Assembly (NCBI GenBank): GCA_002496565.1 | Contig: DAKJ01000014.1 | Coordinates: 1 to 26,345 of the forward strand | From: Methanosarcina sp. UBA289 | GTDB taxonomy: Archaea > Halobacteriota > Methanosarcinia > Methanosarcinales > Methanosarcinaceae | Reading direction: 5' to 3' | Length of the DNA: 26,345 nucleotides | Part shown: in pieces, positions 7,488 to 15,343 of the stretch | How the letters are laid out: the number at the start of each line of letters is the position of its first letter | Position numbering within the stretch: position 1 is the stretch's first letter | Translations under genes and position numbers: made by a program | The notes under the pieces: generated by a model | Told to the model about the DNA's origin: nothing | Database searches by the model: none | The model's input: the letters and a program-made list of their open reading frames with translations, nothing else

Positions 7488-7639
7488 CGGAAACTTGGGA
7501 GAATATATATTATGGGCGGAAATACAACCTGGAAGAAAATAACTGAATGAGGGAAAACCGAGTAGTGTAATATGAGATTTTCCTTAAAAAGGATCCATAC
7601 TGTTAAAAGCAGCTAGGGATATAGTACTCAAACCCGTAC

Positions 7640-7655
7640 ATACTTTTATAAATAG
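7640..7655 (+). promoter_or_regulatory. Upstream TATA element of rnhB
   Basis: TACTTTTATAAATAG at 7641-7655 is a strong archaeal TATA box. The same 14-base core recurs 50 bases downstream, so rnhB seems to have two tandem promoters. Confidence 0.55.
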
Positions 7656-7668
7656 TTTTCATGGTTTG

Positions 7669-7693
7669 GTAGGTAAACTATACCTTTACCTAC
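7669..7693. promoter_or_regulatory. Perfect 9-7-9 palindrome between two TATA boxes
   Basis: GTAGGTAAA (7669-7677) and TTTACCTAC (7685-7693) are exact inverted copies separated by CTATACC. The right arm touches the proximal TATA box. The size and position are those of an archaeal repressor operator or activator site at the BRE. The regulator is unknown. Confidence 0.45.
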
Positions 7694-7735
7694 TTTTATA
7701 AATAATAAATGTCCTCTTCCCTTAAATCAGGAGGT
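7691..7735 (+). promoter_or_regulatory. Proximal TATA box and ribosome site of rnhB
   Basis: TACTTTTATAAATA at 7691-7704 predicts transcription starting near 7722, followed by AGGAGGT at 7729-7735. The ATG at 7709 would lie upstream of this transcript's start, which supports translation from 7745. Confidence 0.6.
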
Positions 7736-7744
7736 AGCCGGAAA

Positions 7745-8416
7745 ATGATGATCGCAGGAATTGATGAAGCCGGAAAAGGCCCTGTAATCGGGCCCATGTG
7801 CATAGGAGGCGTAAAAATTGAGGAATCCAGAGCCCATATCCTTAAAGTGCTCGGAGTTGCGGATTCCAAGAAACTGACGCCGAAAAAGCGGGAGCAACTT
7901 GCAGCTCAGATTAAAAAACACGCAGACGGCTTTTTTATTCTTGAGGTCACTCCTTCACAGATTGACGAACTACGAAAGATCATGACAATGAATGAAATTA
8001 TGGTGGTCTGTTTTTCAAAAGTTCTTGAACAGCTAAAACCTGATCTCGTATTTGCAGATGCTGCTGACATCAAAGCCGAACGTTTTGCAGAAAACCTTCG
8101 CAGGCAGTATGCAAAAACCAGCCCTGACCACGCAAAGAAAATAGAGATAATCTCCATGCATCAGGCAGATGCAATTTATCCCACGGTTTCGGCAGCTTCT
8201 ATTATTGCAAAGGTGCACAGGGATGAGCTGATAGAAGAACTCAAGAAAGAATGGGATGTGGATTTCGGCAGCGGTTACCCATCAGACCCGAAGACAAAAG
8301 AATTCCTACTGAAATGGGGAAAAGAGCATTCTGGGGAATTTCCCAATATTGTCAGACATTCTTGGCAGACTGTAGAAAATATCAGGGAAGAGTTGAAAAA
8401 GGACGAATCGAAGTAA
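7745..8416 (+). CDS. rnhB: Ribonuclease HII
   Basis: Removes RNA from RNA-DNA hybrids, including single misincorporated ribonucleotides and primer remnants, in the cytoplasm. 223 residues from ATG 7745, the normal archaeal length. Catalytic acidic residues are all present: D7 and E8 in GIDEAGKGPVIGPM, D105 in LVFADAADI and D142 in MHQADAIYPTVSAASIIAKV. The ADSKKLTPKKREQL and SGYPSDPKT motifs are also visible. AGGAGGT sits nine bases before the ATG; the in-frame ATG at 7709 lies too close to the TATA box. A run of codons in another frame continues 44 bases past the stop, but the normal family length argues against a frameshift. Expression may respond to whatever binds the upstream palindrome. 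Confidence 0.95.
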   Translation: MMIAGIDEAGKGPVIGPMCIGGVKIEESRAHILKVLGVADSKKLTPKKREQLAAQIKKHADGFFILEVTPSQIDELRKIMTMNEIMVVCFSKVLEQLKPDLVFADAADIKAERFAENLRRQYAKTSPDHAKKIEIISMHQADAIYPTVSAASIIAKVHRDELIEELKKEWDVDFGSGYPSDPKTKEFLLKWGKEHSGEFPNIVRHSWQTVENIREELKKDESK

Positions 8417-8499
8417 TTAATCCTGAGACTGCAAAAAAGCTGGAAAAAAAAGATTACTGAAAATACATTTTAAAAAATATCTTCAAATTAAAAACCTTA

Positions 8500-8582
8500 A
8501 AAGATCCTTTGTAAAGGTCTTAAAAATAAAAATCATTCTAAAAAATAAAGATTTTAAAAGGGAAAATCTATTTTAAAATCTT
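8500..8582. terminator. Two hairpins between convergent rnhB and the NosD-like gene
   Basis: An imperfect stem at 8500-8521 (AAGATCCTTT with AAAGGTCTT) is followed by a perfect 12-bp inverted repeat, AAGATTTTAAAA at 8548-8559 and TTTTAAAATCTT at 8571-8582, with an 11-nt loop. The AT-rich palindrome reads the same on both strands and could serve as a two-way terminator. Confidence 0.5.
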
Positions 8583-8674
8583 ACTGGTAATAATTTACCT
8601 GTATCTTCGTTCAATCATTTGTTTTCATTCGTTCGCTTGTAACACATTCAGGTACTATTGTTGCCACTCGCTTT

Positions 8675-9700
8675 TCACTGGGTGCCGCCTGAGGAAATAT
8701 TATTTGCGAGAGGCAAGTAATCTATGCTTCCAGTTGTCTGGTTGACAATGTAAGGCGTGTCTCCTATACCGTTTCCATCAGCATCTGTTCCGTTATAGTC
8801 TTCCCACAGATTGCCTGCTGAACTGGTATTCCAGGTATTCTTTCCTTCGTCCTCGGCGTTCAGGAAGTTGAAGAACTTATTCAGGTAAATCATGTTTCCA
8901 GATGATCCTTTAAGATATATCCCAACACCATTCATGTACAGGCTATTATTAAACAGGGTATTGGATTCCGACATCTCAGTGAGGATTAGTCCATTATTGT
9001 TTCTTGAGACCAAGTTGTGTTCAAGCATGTTCATTCTTGACGTGGCCAGGACAATCCCTATTTCATTTGAATCTACGGTATTATTCAGGAAGGTATTGTT
9101 AGTAGAATTGTCCATCCGTATTCCCTCGCTGTTTGTCGTTACCATGTTGTTTAACAGCCGATTTTCGTTAGATCTGGACAGGGAAATTCCATCATTTCCA
9201 AGGCCTATTATGTTGTTGTCAAGGAGATTACGCTGAGAATTATTGAGGGCAATACCAGCATCATTCAACATTAGGGTATTGTTACTTAACAAACAATTCT
9301 GTACGCCGTCAAGGTAAAGCCCGACCTCCTGATATCCATCAATTCCTGAAGGTCCTCCTACGATATGGAAACCACTTATTGTCACATTACTTGAGCTGAT
9401 CCCGAAGACATCATTTGTCGGAACTGCGCCTATCACATAAGTACGGTTAACCCGGTCACCAGAAAGCTCGCTTGAGATAATTGTAAGTTCTTTATTCACG
9501 TTTACATTTTCCCTGTATACACCAGGGCTTACAAGGATTGTGTCTCCATTCTGTGCATTATTGACAGCTTCCTGAATGGAACTATAGTTTTCTCCTCCAT
9601 TAATGCCTACGGTAAAAACTGCAGCATTAGCTTGAGTAGCTGTTGCCCCAAGCACAAGCAGGAAAACTATGCAAACATTTTGAATTAATTTTCCTTTCAT
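8675..9700 (-). CDS. Secreted right-handed beta-helix protein (NosD/CASH type)
   Basis: 341 residues. A signal peptide spans about 1-27 (KGKLIQNVCIVFLLVLGATA, then a TQANA cleavage region). After the entry motif GENYSSIQEAVNNAQNGDTI come about ten beta-helix coils of roughly 23 residues with the N-x-[IL]-x-x-N pattern (LLDNNIIGLGNDGISLSRSN, RLLNNMVTTNSEGIRMDNST). The end GTDADGNGIGDTPYIV...IDYLPLANN is the closing module seen in many Methanosarcina NosD-like surface proteins. Such proteins often bind carbohydrate or lie in the cell envelope; the specific ligand is unknown and there is no membrane anchor. ATG 9700 follows GGGGAG at nine bases; a TTG two codons earlier is less likely. Confidence 0.85.
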   Translation of the reverse strand: MKGKLIQNVCIVFLLVLGATATQANAAVFTVGINGGENYSSIQEAVNNAQNGDTILVSPGVYRENVNVNKELTIISSELSGDRVNRTYVIGAVPTNDVFGISSSNVTISGFHIVGGPSGIDGYQEVGLYLDGVQNCLLSNNTLMLNDAGIALNNSQRNLLDNNIIGLGNDGISLSRSNENRLLNNMVTTNSEGIRMDNSTNNTFLNNTVDSNEIGIVLATSRMNMLEHNLVSRNNNGLILTEMSESNTLFNNSLYMNGVGIYLKGSSGNMIYLNKFFNFLNAEDEGKNTWNTSSAGNLWEDYNGTDADGNGIGDTPYIVNQTTGSIDYLPLANNISSGGTQ

Positions 9701-10149
9701 AACCAAATACTCCCCTTAATTTTAAGCTATATAGATAGAAAGACAAGTATTGTTTTTTTAATAACTCGTATGAATAATAATCTGAGATGATAAAAAGATT
9801 TTGAAATATATATTCTGAAAAATGAGCCTGAACTTATCTTTATCTGTATTTTCGATAAATCCTCCTTCAATCGGAAATCATGTACTTTACCAGACGCCTA
9901 AGGCTTGGAGCTGCATTAAATTATCTTAGAAAAAAAGAAAGGTTATAGAAAGAAAACCGAGATAGATAAAAATGATTAATATAAGATTGTGAGGGACAAA
10001 CGCATAAAACTCAGGAAAGGGTGTCATTAAAGCAAATTAATTTAAAATAAAACAAATTAAAGGAAAATTAAACTATATTAAAATAAAATAAAAATTAAAG
10101 AGGTAAAATGAGTTAGGAAATATAAAACTAAAGAATAAAAGCGGACTAA
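9701..10149. other. AT-rich spacer
   Basis: Spacer between the NosD-like gene's start and the end of purQ. It contains A-rich AAATTAAAATAAAA runs near 10035-10100. The longest frames are below 40 codons and lack ribosome sites. A promoter for the minus-strand NosD-like gene is expected near 9730-9770, but no unambiguous TATA box was singled out. Confidence 0.5.
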
Positions 10150-10848
10150 TCAGAAGTTCTCAGTAATATAGTCCGCCATGGACTCGAAAACCTTCACCCC
10201 GTCATCTGAGCCCAGGATCGATTCCGAGGCTCTTTCAGGATGAGGCATGAGACCAAATATATTTCTTGAAGTATTTATTATTCCTGCAATATTTTCAAGA
10301 GAACCGTTAGGGTTCACTGCATCCGTTACTTTCCCATTTTCATCCACATAGCGGAAGACAACCTGCTCATTCTCATCAAGCTCGGCCAAGGTTTTTTCTT
10401 CGGCATAGAATTGTCCTTCCATATGGGCAATAGGCATCCTGATAACCTCTCCTTTCCTGAACTTCGAGGTGAAAGGCGTATCAACGGTCTCTACCCTGAG
10501 GTTAGTCCAGTGGCACCGGAATTTCGGGTACTCGTTAGTTGTCAGGGCTCCCTCAAGCATCCGGGCCTCAGTGAGAATCTGGAAGCCATTGCAGATTCCA
10601 AGCACAGGCTTGCCTTCTGCGGCGAGTTTTTTTACTGAGTTCATTATTGGAGTACGGGCTGCAATAGCTCCTGCCCTGAGGTAGTCGCCGTAGGAGAAGC
10701 CTCCAGGAACAACGACTCCGTCAAAACCTGTCAGATCTTCCTGCTTGTACCAGACAGTTTCGGCATCCACACCTACTACGTCTTTAAGGACATGCAGGAC
10801 ATCCAGGTCGCAGTTTGTGCCTCCGAACTGAAGAATGGCAATTTTCAT
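10150..10848 (-). CDS. purQ: Phosphoribosylformylglycinamidine synthase subunit PurQ (glutaminase)
   Basis: Class I glutamine amidotransferase subunit. It releases ammonia from glutamine for the PurL synthetase in the fourth step of purine synthesis, as part of a PurL-PurQ-PurS complex in the cytoplasm. 232 residues, usual length. The nucleophile is C86 in GICNGFQILTEA, with H203 and E205 in GLMPHPERASE; VVVPGGFSYGDYLRAGAIAA is a further signature. It lies 63 bases after purS and is surely co-transcribed. GAGGG precedes ATG 10848. PurL is not in the window. Confidence 0.95.
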   Translation of the reverse strand: MKIAILQFGGTNCDLDVLHVLKDVVGVDAETVWYKQEDLTGFDGVVVPGGFSYGDYLRAGAIAARTPIMNSVKKLAAEGKPVLGICNGFQILTEARMLEGALTTNEYPKFRCHWTNLRVETVDTPFTSKFRKGEVIRMPIAHMEGQFYAEEKTLAELDENEQVVFRYVDENGKVTDAVNPNGSLENIAGIINTSRNIFGLMPHPERASESILGSDDGVKVFESMADYITENF

Positions 10849-10911
10849 TTTTTTCCCTCAATTTCCAAAGTTTTGGCTTTTCTGACGTCTCAATCGGTTA
10901 TCAGCAACAGC

Positions 10912-11163
10912 TCAATTAAGTTCCTTGAGCTCGATTGTGTAATTGTGGACGATTGGGTTTGCGATAAGTTTCTGGCACATCTCATCAACTTTCTGCTCTG
11001 CAATCTCGGCAGATTCGGCTTCTAGCACGATTTCATACAGCTTTGCTGTCTTTACGCTGCTGACTTGGTAGCCAAGTTGTCCGAGAGCCCTTTTTGCAGT
11101 GGTGCCTTCAGGGTCAAGCATACCTGCTTTCTGTTCAATTCTAACTGTTGCCTGGTACTGCAT
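10912..11163 (-). CDS. purS: Phosphoribosylformylglycinamidine synthase subunit PurS
   Basis: 83 residues. A small dimeric subunit that bridges PurL and PurQ in the FGAM synthase complex. MQYQATVRIEQKAGMLDPEG, TTAKRALGQLGYQVSSVKTA and KLYEIV follow the family pattern throughout. The chosen start is ATG 11163 with GAGG ten bases before it; a TTG five codons upstream overlaps that site. First gene of a purS-purQ pair. Confidence 0.93.
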   Translation of the reverse strand: MQYQATVRIEQKAGMLDPEGTTAKRALGQLGYQVSSVKTAKLYEIVLEAESAEIAEQKVDEMCQKLIANPIVHNYTIELKELN

Positions 11164-11723
11164 TTTTATAAGCCTCAATTTTAAATTTTGAAATTAACCT
11201 ATATCCCCATTTTTCGGGATCCTAATGCGGGATTAAATAAGATTTAAAGGTAAATAATTATCAGTATGTACCATAATAATCATAAGGCATCTGGTTGTTC
11301 TAACATACCTTTTATTTATTTTTGGGCGTTAGCTAGTTTTTAACTCGCCTTTCCATCACCGATTTCAAGGGAAATAAGGATAAAAGCTATTTAATCTTAT
11401 GGGTCTTTATTTGCTTGAATGTAGGAGGATGGCTGGGTATCAGAGATGAGTCTTGGATTAAGATGTGAATGTTCATAATTTTCTAAATTTCATTAAAATG
11501 TTTATTTTCTGGTCTTTTGCTCTAAATTACTGTTTAAAATGGTTATCTTTAAGGGACAATATGCTCAGAGTGATCTGTTTAATTATTCTGAAAGTGGAAG
11601 CGCTGAATCGTATGAAGAAAGGCAGAAGAAAAATAAGTTATAATTTAGCTATAGAATCTCTTATTGATTATCTCTATATTTAGTATGTATAGTTTTTAGT
11701 ATGTGTAGTTTTGAAAAACAAAA
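11164..11723. other. Long spacer upstream of purS
   Basis: About 560 bases of AT-rich sequence with no supported gene. A frame of 72 codons at 11465 would begin with GTG and has no ribosome site, and its composition is that of noncoding AT-rich DNA. The purS promoter must lie in the first 100 bases. An AGGAGG followed directly by ATG near 11425 opens only a six-codon frame. Confidence 0.5.
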
Positions 11724-11847
11724 GATTGAGGATAAAACAGAAATAAGGGATTGAGGACAAAACTAGAAATAAAGGGATTGAGGATAAAACTAGAAATAAG
11801 AGATTGGGAACAAAATCAAAAAGCAATTGGGAACAAAAAATACTTGG
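11724..11847. repeat. About five copies of a 22-27 bp tandem repeat
   Basis: Copies begin at 11724, 11749, 11776, 11802 and about 11825 with the core GATTGAGGATAAAACTAGAA. The last two are diverged to GATTGGGAACAAAA. The array lies just downstream of the winged-helix regulator gene. An open frame on the minus strand here only reflects the repeat. Confidence 0.75.
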
Positions 11848-11883
11848 GAAATCGAAATTTCCCATGCTACTTATTATTCAGAC

Positions 11884-12174
11884 TTAATTTATCATCTGAT
11901 TTATTTTGTTGTAAAAATCTATTATAACATTTGTTGCCTCATTATCCATGTTCAGCTGGAAAGTTCGGATTTGCCTTCCCAGGGGTTTTTCTTGAACAAT
12001 GCCTGACAATACCAAAGGTTCGATAACCCTTGATACACTGGAGTGGGATAATCCAGTCTCTTCAGCTATCCCTGAAAGATATGTCGGCTCGTTTCGGTTA
12101 TCAATCAAGTTTTTAAGGACTGTCATCTGTGCGGTTTTTCCAAATATTTTTTCCATTGAATCCATTGATATCAT
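11884..12174 (-). CDS. Winged helix-turn-helix transcriptional regulator
   Basis: 96 residues, DNA-binding domain only. Residues about 10-75 form the winged helix: TAQMTVLKNLIDNRNEPTYL, then SGIAEETGLSHSSVSRVIEP as the helix-turn-helix, then LVLSGIVQEKPLGRQIRTFQ as the wing. A short C-terminal helix follows, probably for dimerisation. The type is MarR/ArsR-like, as found singly in many methanogens. The target is unknown; the divergently oriented asnB-like gene is a candidate. Start choice among three closely spaced ATGs (12174, 12165, 12156) is uncertain, since none has a strong ribosome site. Confidence 0.75.
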   Translation of the reverse strand: MISMDSMEKIFGKTAQMTVLKNLIDNRNEPTYLSGIAEETGLSHSSVSRVIEPLVLSGIVQEKPLGRQIRTFQLNMDNEATNVIIDFYNKINQMIN

Positions 12175-12564
12175 CTCAGAGGTGGCTATTCTCTATAAGC
12201 GATTTCCAGTTCCAATAACAGCCGACGGTTAATAAACTTATCTTATTATGTCTATATAGTTTATGTAAATTCAATCTATTAATTTCGATTGTAACTTAAC
12301 TGATAAACTCAAGTAACGACCTGTGGAAAAAATATTAGTCGCCAATGATTAAAAAAATTAATTTAGAGTGTTTTCCTCTTTAATTTTTCATAAAGAAGGC
12401 TAATGATATTGTTTTACTCAAGCTGGATAGTTACTCCATTTTTTATTACTCTTAAGTCTGCAGTCCTTACTATTCTGAGTTCAATATGCTCTCATGATAT
12501 GGAAAAATGATAAATAGAGATAGAGCGCCTGTATACACTGAACAGAAAGAAAAAAGGAGTAAAC
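12175..12564. promoter_or_regulatory. Divergent promoter region of the regulator and asnB-like gene
   Basis: The plus-strand signal is ATAAATAG near 12509, followed by AAAAGGAGT at 12549-12557, an excellent ribosome site for the ATG at 12565. On the minus strand CTATATAG at 12252-12259 is a plausible TATA box for the regulator. The remaining AT-rich sequence shows no gene. Confidence 0.5.
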
Positions 12565-14031
12565 ATGTGCGGAATAGCAGGAGCAGCCGGCACTCCTGAC
12601 ACGAGTGAAGATATAAAAAGAATGCTTGCAGCCCTTGGGCATAGGGGACCTGATGCTTGCGGAACCTATCAGGCCGAAGGACTGAGTATAGGAAATACCC
12701 TGCTTAAAATCACAGGCGATATGCCCCAGCCTCTGGTTGGAAAAGGGGCGCTAATACTCAATGGAGAAATCTTCAATTTCAGGGAACTTGCGGTTGAGCA
12801 GGGGATAAAAACCAATTCTGACACTGAAGTGCTTTTTTCCCTCATCGAAGCGAAAATTAAGAACGGAGAATCCCCAATAAATGCGGTCTTTTCCACGCTT
12901 TCCAGAGTAAATGGAGATTACGCTCTTGCCTATGCTTTAGATAAAGAGATTATACTGGCCAGAGATCCTGTAGGAGTCAAACCTCTTTTCTATTCCCTGG
13001 ATAATGAAGTAGAAAAACCGAAAATCAATTTTGCCTCCGAAAAAAAGGCTTTTTCCGGCCAGATAAGCTGTATAAAGCCCTTTCGGCCTGGTAGAGTCAT
13101 GACTTTCAATATCCTAAACGGAAGGCTTGAAGAAAAATCCCTTAACATTGAACCTCCTGAAGAAAGAATCTCGGAAGAGCATGAAGCCGCCTCCTACCTG
13201 AAGGCGGCACTTGAAAAAGCTGTGGAGATCAGGCTTACAAACAATTCAGGAATTGCGTTTTCCGGAGGCATTGACAGTACTTTTTTAGCGGCCCTTGCAA
13301 AAAGTATTGATGCTTCGATTTCCCTTTATGCCGTCGGGCTTCAGAATTCCCATGATCTTGTTCAGGCTCAATATGCTGCTGAAGCTGCTGACATGAAGGA
13401 TTCCCTCAAGACTCGCATAATTTATCCCGAAGAAATCGAAGCCGCAATTCCGGATGTAATCTATTCGACAGAATCAACGGACCCTATGAAAATTGCAATT
13501 GGACTTCCTCTGTACTTTGTTGCGAAGACTGCAAAAGAAGACGGAAAAAGAGTCCTTCTTACTGGTCAGGGCGCAGACGAACTCTTTGCTGGTTACAGCA
13601 GGCATGAGGGCTTCTTTGAGCAGGGGCCTGAGGTGCTTGACAGGGAGATCTGCTCAGACATCAAAAATATTTCAGCTGTTAACCTTGAAAGGGACGATAT
13701 GGTTACCATGGCCAATTCTGTGGAACTTAGGGTGCCTTTCCTGGATAAGGAAGTAATAAGAACAGGGCTTGCAATCTGCCCTGAACTTAAAGTCCTTAAA
13801 AGAGACGGCCTCTATATAAGAAAGTATATTCTTAGAAAAGCCGCAGATGGTCTGCTTCCTTCGGAACTTCTCTGGAAAGAAAAGAAAGCAATCCAGTATG
13901 GGACAGGGGTTCAAAAAGTGCTCGACAGGCTTGCCCGCGACGCAGGTTTTTCAAAACGGGAAGGAAACCATATAGAGAAATATCTCAAACAGGTCGCTGC
14001 AGACCACGGGTTCGATTTCATAATTGGATAA
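12565..14031 (+). CDS. asnB: Asparagine synthetase (glutamine-hydrolysing) homologue
   Basis: 488 residues. N-terminal Ntn glutaminase domain with nucleophile Cys2 (MCGIAGAAG), ALGHRGPDACG and LNGEIFNF. C-terminal ATP-pyrophosphatase domain with PP-loop SGGIDST at 233-239 and LLTGQGADELFAGYSRHEGF. It should amidate aspartate using glutamine. The family's first motif usually reads H-x-R-L-[SA]-I, with the Arg binding the glutamine carboxylate; here the aligned stretch is IGNTLLKITGD, so that Arg is replaced, apparently by Thr. The protein may therefore use ammonia or another donor, or act on another substrate; it is shorter than E. coli AsnB (554 residues). Strong ribosome site; transcribed away from the winged-helix regulator. 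Confidence 0.85.
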   Translation: MCGIAGAAGTPDTSEDIKRMLAALGHRGPDACGTYQAEGLSIGNTLLKITGDMPQPLVGKGALILNGEIFNFRELAVEQGIKTNSDTEVLFSLIEAKIKNGESPINAVFSTLSRVNGDYALAYALDKEIILARDPVGVKPLFYSLDNEVEKPKINFASEKKAFSGQISCIKPFRPGRVMTFNILNGRLEEKSLNIEPPEERISEEHEAASYLKAALEKAVEIRLTNNSGIAFSGGIDSTFLAALAKSIDASISLYAVGLQNSHDLVQAQYAAEAADMKDSLKTRIIYPEEIEAAIPDVIYSTESTDPMKIAIGLPLYFVAKTAKEDGKRVLLTGQGADELFAGYSRHEGFFEQGPEVLDREICSDIKNISAVNLERDDMVTMANSVELRVPFLDKEVIRTGLAICPELKVLKRDGLYIRKYILRKAADGLLPSELLWKEKKAIQYGTGVQKVLDRLARDAGFSKREGNHIEKYLKQVAADHGFDFIIG

Positions 14032-14183
14032 GGAATAATTCCTTACCTTATAGTAGTCAGGTAATTAATCCTCTACTTTATGGTCAGGAAATCAATTCTT
14101 TACTTTAGTCAGGAAATCAATTCTTTACTTTAGTCAGGAAATCAATTCTTTACTTTATTCAGGGAATTAATTCTTTACTTTAT
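14030..14183. repeat. Palindrome and five 25-27 bp tandem repeats
   Basis: A perfect palindrome, AAGGAATAATTCCTT (14030-14044), overlaps the asnB stop. Then five copies of a unit with core GTCAGGAAATCAATTCTTTA start at 14056, 14083, 14108, 14133 and about 14158. The copies starting at 14083 and 14108 are identical. The array may end asnB transcription. No protein is encoded. Confidence 0.8.
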
Positions 14184-14406
14184 GTTAGATTAATTCATTT
14201 CTTAACTCTTTTCAAATGAAATGACTTTAAACAATACTCTTTTAGGAATAATGGGATGAAGCCAGGGATAAATGAATAAGTATAAACAGCTTGATGGCTA
14301 TATCCCTGCTTAAGAAATTATTATAATTAGTCTGAATTAACAATTAATCTGAATCATTTACAGATCTAAAATAGTTGATCTTAATCAATGTTCAGGGGGA
14401 ATCCTC
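14184..14406. other. Spacer and ribosome site before the CooC-like gene
   Basis: AT-rich spacer without a gene. AGGGGGA at 14394-14400 is a strong Shine-Dalgarno site. It lies six bases from the codon (ATA, 14407) where the conserved CooC N-terminus begins. Confidence 0.5.
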
Positions 14407-15198
14407 ATAAAAATAGCAATTACCGGAAAAGGCGGCGTTGGAAAAACAACTCTCTCAGGCACTCTAGCCAGATTACTTGCAAGGGATGGATACGAGGTAC
14501 TGGCAATAGATGCAGATCCGGATATGAATCTGGCATCTTCACTTGGAGTAGAAAATCCCCCAAAGCCCCTGACAGATTTCAAAGACCTAATTCAGGAAAG
14601 GGCAGGTGCCGAAGGCGGAGCTTTCATCTACAACCCCAAAGTAGATGACATTGCAAGTAAATATGGAGTAATAGGGCCCGATGGAGTCAGAATGCTTGTT
14701 ATGGGCACTGTTGACCGCGGCGGAAGCGGGTGCATGTGTCCTGCCTCAGCTTTTCTGAGGGCTCTTCTCAGGCACCTTATGTTAAGGGAAAAGAGTGCAG
14801 TGATTCTTGATATGGAAGCAGGGATTGAACATCTCGGAAGAGGCACTACAAGGGGAATGGACCTCATGATAGTGGTAGTTGAGCCAGGGGCAAGATCGCT
14901 TGAAACGGCTGAGAGAATAAAAAAGCTTTCTTCCGAAATAGGGATAAAACACCTTGCTGCCGTAATTAATAAAGGAGGCTCGGGAAAAGTCAACGATAAG
15001 CTTGAAGAGCTGGGCATACAAGTGCTTGGAGAGATTCCCTTTGACCCTAAGTTAATGCAGGCTGACCTGGAAAAACGAGCTCCGATTGAGGTAGGCGGCG
15101 AAGCTGTTGACGCCATAATAAAAATAAAGGAAAAGCTTACGCAAGTCGTTGAGGAAATCAGGATAGAAGAAGAAGCTAGCAAAGCAAGTAAAAATTAA
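14407..15198 (+). CDS. cooC: CooC-type nickel-insertion ATPase, apparent AUA start
   Basis: SIMIBI-class ATPase of the MinD/CooC branch that delivers nickel to the C-cluster of CO dehydrogenase / acetyl-CoA synthase in the cytoplasm. Deviant Walker A, KIAITGKGGVGKTTL, at residues 2-16; IDADPDMNLASSLGVE; the metal-binding C109-M-C111 of GSGCMCPASAF; and VILDMEAGIEHLGRGT. Total 263 residues, a normal length. The frame upstream of residue 40 contains no ATG, GTG or TTG back to a TGA near 14350. The first ordinary ATG (14524) would remove the whole P-loop. The ATA at 14407 stands exactly where relatives have their initiator Met and follows AGGGGGA by six bases. The start is thus either a rare AUA or an ATG-to-ATA change. 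Followed by a clear hairpin terminator. Confidence 0.82.
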   Translation: MKIAITGKGGVGKTTLSGTLARLLARDGYEVLAIDADPDMNLASSLGVENPPKPLTDFKDLIQERAGAEGGAFIYNPKVDDIASKYGVIGPDGVRMLVMGTVDRGGSGCMCPASAFLRALLRHLMLREKSAVILDMEAGIEHLGRGTTRGMDLMIVVVEPGARSLETAERIKKLSSEIGIKHLAAVINKGGSGKVNDKLEELGIQVLGEIPFDPKLMQADLEKRAPIEVGGEAVDAIIKIKEKLTQVVEEIRIEEEASKASKN

Positions 15199-15216
15199 AG
15201 GCCGATTTTCGGCCTT
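15198..15216 (+). terminator. Hairpin terminator after the CooC-like gene
   Basis: AAGGCCGA-TTT-TCGGCCTT: a perfect 8-bp GC-rich stem with a 3-nt loop. It starts at the last base of the stop codon and is followed by ATATTTCT. Confidence 0.75.
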
Positions 15217-15343
15217 ATATTTCTCAGAATTTTTCGATTTTTTGATACTACTTCCTCACTTTTACTGATCCCTGCGATTCTTTGATCTGTGTTGCAACTT
15301 GTTTCTAATTATAAATTCCTTTCTAATCTTTATGATTTCTTAT

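Noticed and set aside
7440..7500. tRNA or riboswitch upstream of pheT
   Set aside because: Only one 7-bp stem and no cloverleaf or known riboswitch core.
8404..8460. Frameshift at the end of rnhB extending the protein
   Set aside because: RNase HII already has its normal length and all catalytic residues; the extra codons are probably chance.
11465..11683. Plus-strand 72-codon frame in the purS upstream spacer
   Set aside because: GTG start without ribosome site; composition of noncoding AT-rich DNA.
11680..11865. Minus-strand hydrophobic 61-residue frame
   Set aside because: It is the translation of the 25-bp tandem repeat and has no ribosome site.
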